Assembly: GCA_015207365.1 (NCBI GenBank)
Contig: JADEXA010000022.1
Coordinates: 35,365 to 99,364, forward strand
Direction of reading: 5' to 3'
Source of the DNA: Vacuolonema iberomarrocanum LEGE 07170
GTDB lineage: Bacteria > Cyanobacteriota > Cyanobacteriia > Elainellales > Elainellaceae
Length of the DNA: 64,000 nt
Shown here: positions 62,468-64,000 of the stretch, piece after piece
Layout of the letters: each line of letters starts with the position of its first letter
How positions within the stretch are numbered: the stretch's first letter is position 1
Translations under genes and position numbers: made by a program
Notes under the pieces: generated by a model
The model's database searches: none
What the model saw: the letters and a program-made list of their open reading frames with translations, nothing else
What the model was told of the DNA's origin: nothing

Positions 62468-63658
62468 CTAGCGCTTGCCATCCAACTCGCTGAGCTGGCG
62501 GTTCAAGTCATAGATACAGGCATTGCGCTGGCCGGGGGTGGTGCTGGTGGTATCGACATAGAATTTCACGGTCCAGGAGCCGTTGCTGAAGATTCCTTCG
62601 ATTTGCTCTCCCTTGAGACGGAAGCCGTTGAAGGTGGAGAGGCTGGGATTCCAGTAGTGGGTGCGGCATTGGCGGACATAGGGACTGTCGTCGGTGAGGC
62701 GTTGCAGGTGGCGCTGGATTTTGGGACGGGCATTGCCCCAGCTATGGTCGGTGAGTTTGGGCGATCGCTTCTCGCCTGCCAATGCTGGGGGCGGAAGGAG
62801 CTGATCTTGGGTCGAGCAATAGCGGTCTTTGAAGGCGGTGTGGAAGATCTCTCCGGTGGGGGATAGGGTGATGTATTCGACGCCATCCTTCTGGATGCGT
62901 TCGACTAGGGGTTCCAGGGATTCCGTCCAGTCGGCTTCAAGGTCGGTGTAGGGCAGGTGTTTGTCTGGATCGCGATCGAGCGCCATTAGCCAGCCCGTGT
63001 TAGCCAGCCACAGGTCGAAGTCGAGGCTGATGGGCATGGGGGGAAACGCAATAATCTCGCTGAACCGCTCATGTTTGTAATACACAGGAATTTGCAACGC
63101 TTGCCCCAGCAGCACCCCGATCGCAATTTGAGCTTTGTAGCCCCCGGTGGCATTGATGGCACAGTGGGGTGCGCCCCCTGCCAGGACAGCTTGGCTCATG
63201 GCTTTGACGAGGTTGCGCAGTCCGGTGGTGCGGAACACTTTGGGGTTCTGATCTTGCAACCCCTTAATGCACTTGCATTCCACAGTATGACCCCGCAGTT
63301 CGTAGTAGTGGCGCAGCAGGGTGGCGATCGCTCCCCCCTCGTCGGTATCGGAATGGCACAACACCAAGCGGGCATCGGGGGTGCAGTAGCCCCGATGGAG
63401 CAGGTCAGAGATGGAGTTGATTTCTGCGCCACAGAGCCGCGTATGGACGGGCAGGTCGGTGAGATGCAGTGCTAGGGCGTCCCAGTCGGCAGCATCGAAG
63501 GCGGTTTTGAGCGCTTGAACCAACGATGCGGTGAGGGCAGGGCGATCGCCCTCGGGTTGGCGCACTAGCCAGGAGTCGTAGCGATCGGCGGTGGGGAGGT
63601 TGCGCAGGTTGGGGTAAAAGAGGCTGGTGCCAAGGGTGCAGATGAGGGTATGGCGCAT
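62468..63658 (-). CDS. CARF-domain CRISPR-associated protein (APE2256/TIGR02619-like)
   Basis: A 396-residue protein. HTLICTLGTSL at the N-terminus is the first strand and nucleotide-contact motif of CARF domains. LVLCHSDTDEGGAIATLLRH and APHCAINATGGYKAQIAIGV complete the Rossmann-like fold, the latter with the conserved ATGGxK loop. The last ~130 residues (YVRQCRTHYWNPSLSTFNG, then GIFSNGSWTVKFYVDTTS) form a separate domain that might be a RelE-like ribonuclease, but I cannot confirm catalytic residues. It would be switched on by cyclic oligoadenylate from a type III complex. It is convergent with the HD gene (7-base gap). Confidence 0.82.
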   Translation of the reverse strand: MRHTLICTLGTSLFYPNLRNLPTADRYDSWLVRQPEGDRPALTASLVQALKTAFDAADWDALALHLTDLPVHTRLCGAEINSISDLLHRGYCTPDARLVLCHSDTDEGGAIATLLRHYYELRGHTVECKCIKGLQDQNPKVFRTTGLRNLVKAMSQAVLAGGAPHCAINATGGYKAQIAIGVLLGQALQIPVYYKHERFSEIIAFPPMPISLDFDLWLANTGWLMALDRDPDKHLPYTDLEADWTESLEPLVERIQKDGVEYITLSPTGEIFHTAFKDRYCSTQDQLLPPPALAGEKRSPKLTDHSWGNARPKIQRHLQRLTDDSPYVRQCRTHYWNPSLSTFNGFRLKGEQIEGIFSNGSWTVKFYVDTTSTTPGQRNACIYDLNRQLSELDGKR

Positions 63659-63883
63659 GGGAGGGCATGGAGTGTTGGGGTGATGGGCGATCGGTTATGA
63701 GGTTTAGACCCCCGATGCGGGGATTCCGACACTTGGGGGTTTTCTAACAGTAACGCGAGCTATTCGACGTGAGTTTCTAGGGGTCGGGACGCTCTCGGAT
63801 GCCACAGCTATTTCTAGCAGCGTCCCGCCTCTTCTCCCAAGTAAAGTTTCCAGACGTAGATCTGCGACTTCTTTGGTATTTGT
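63659..63883. other. Intergenic, with small CCCCGATGCGGGG hairpin
   Basis: The hairpin at about 63711-63723 has CRISPR-repeat-like surroundings (GTTTAGACC before it) but occurs once, so no array is called. Confidence 0.3.
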
Positions 63884-64000
63884 TTAGCGGGAATCGTCTG
63901 GGGAGAGAGGGGGTAAGGTCATGGCCTCAGCCACCCAATCAATAAAGGAAACACCTTGCTGCTGAGCGGTGGCGGCCAAGGAGGTCAAAATCTCCCAGGT
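63884..64000 (-). CDS. C-terminal end of a transposase-like protein (partial)
   Basis: The minus-strand frame is open from the window edge to TAA at 63884-63886. The 38 visible residues (TWEILTSLAATAQQQGVSFI, then DWVAEAMTLPPL) look like the C-terminus of IS66-type transposases, which commonly end in a 'TWxxLTSLxATAQQxG' helix. Only the end of the gene is in the window, so it could be a full insertion sequence or a remnant. Confidence 0.5.
   Translation of the reverse strand, partial: TWEILTSLAATAQQQGVSFIDWVAEAMTLPPLSPDDSR

Noticed and set aside
63700..63760. CRISPR array next to the CARF gene
   Set aside because: A hairpin with repeat-like flanks occurs once only; no spacing or second copy is visible.

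Overview
The window is chromosomal DNA of a cyanobacterium. It encodes the photosystem II D2 protein (psbD), is full of the HIP1 octamer GCGATCGC, carries several families I know mainly from cyanobacteria, and holds large WD40/STAND proteins of the kind common in filamentous species. I cannot name the species; a Leptolyngbya- or Oscillatoria-like filament is a guess from gene content.

Layout. 1-4.5 kb: the 3'-truncated start of a PAS sensor gene, two small unknown genes, and the glutathione-dependent formaldehyde detoxification pair frmA-fghA. 4.7-7.4 kb: a DUF547 protein, a family-2 glycosyltransferase, a UbiG-like methyltransferase and a TspO protein. 7.5-8.8 kb: a solo psbD with its own promoter and terminator. 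9.1-18 kb: an orphan ECF-type ATPase, a YacP-like NYN nuclease, tRNA-Asn, a GT39-type membrane glycosyltransferase, and a group of lineage-conserved proteins, with a dense patch of palindromic repeats at 13.2-13.6 kb. 18.3-25.7 kb: an integrative element at a tRNA-Arg gene (integrase, excisionase-like protein, leader peptide, CyRepA1-type primase-helicase broken by one in-frame amber codon). 25.7-28.8 kb: sparse accessory DNA. 28.8-41.8 kb: an FAD monooxygenase, then a CHAT caspase-like/NACHT pair, a 1.6 kb-codon CHAT-STAND-WD40 protein, a Nif11-like peptide, an unrecognised protein and an LCAT-like lipase. 41.9-47.3 kb: a TRAP transporter, a small membrane protein and a GPH/MFS transporter. 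47.4-51 kb: an NB-ARC-WD40 protein with a duplicated P-loop. 51.4-57.9 kb: a hybrid histidine kinase, a di-haem cytochrome c peroxidase, and a REC-kinase/LuxR-type regulator pair. 58.2-64 kb: a type III CRISPR accessory module (WYL-type TIGR03985 protein, Csx3-ATPase with an in-frame amber codon, a second Csx3, an HD hydrolase, a CARF protein), ending in a transposase fragment.

Main points. (1) The CHAT and NACHT genes at 30.4-33.5 kb share a short Gly/Asn-rich motif that looks like an amyloid signalling sequence, and they lie next to a second caspase-like STAND protein and a lipase operon: a candidate regulated-cell-death or antiphage locus. (2) Two accessory genes are each interrupted by a single in-frame UAG that reads as a CAG-to-TAG change. 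(3) A 35-bp motif with TGTCAT/ATGACA half-sites recurs upstream of three unlinked genes. (4) Several palindrome families recur, including hairpins whose stems differ but whose GC-rich loops resemble each other. All functions are inferred by reading the sequence; no database search was run.
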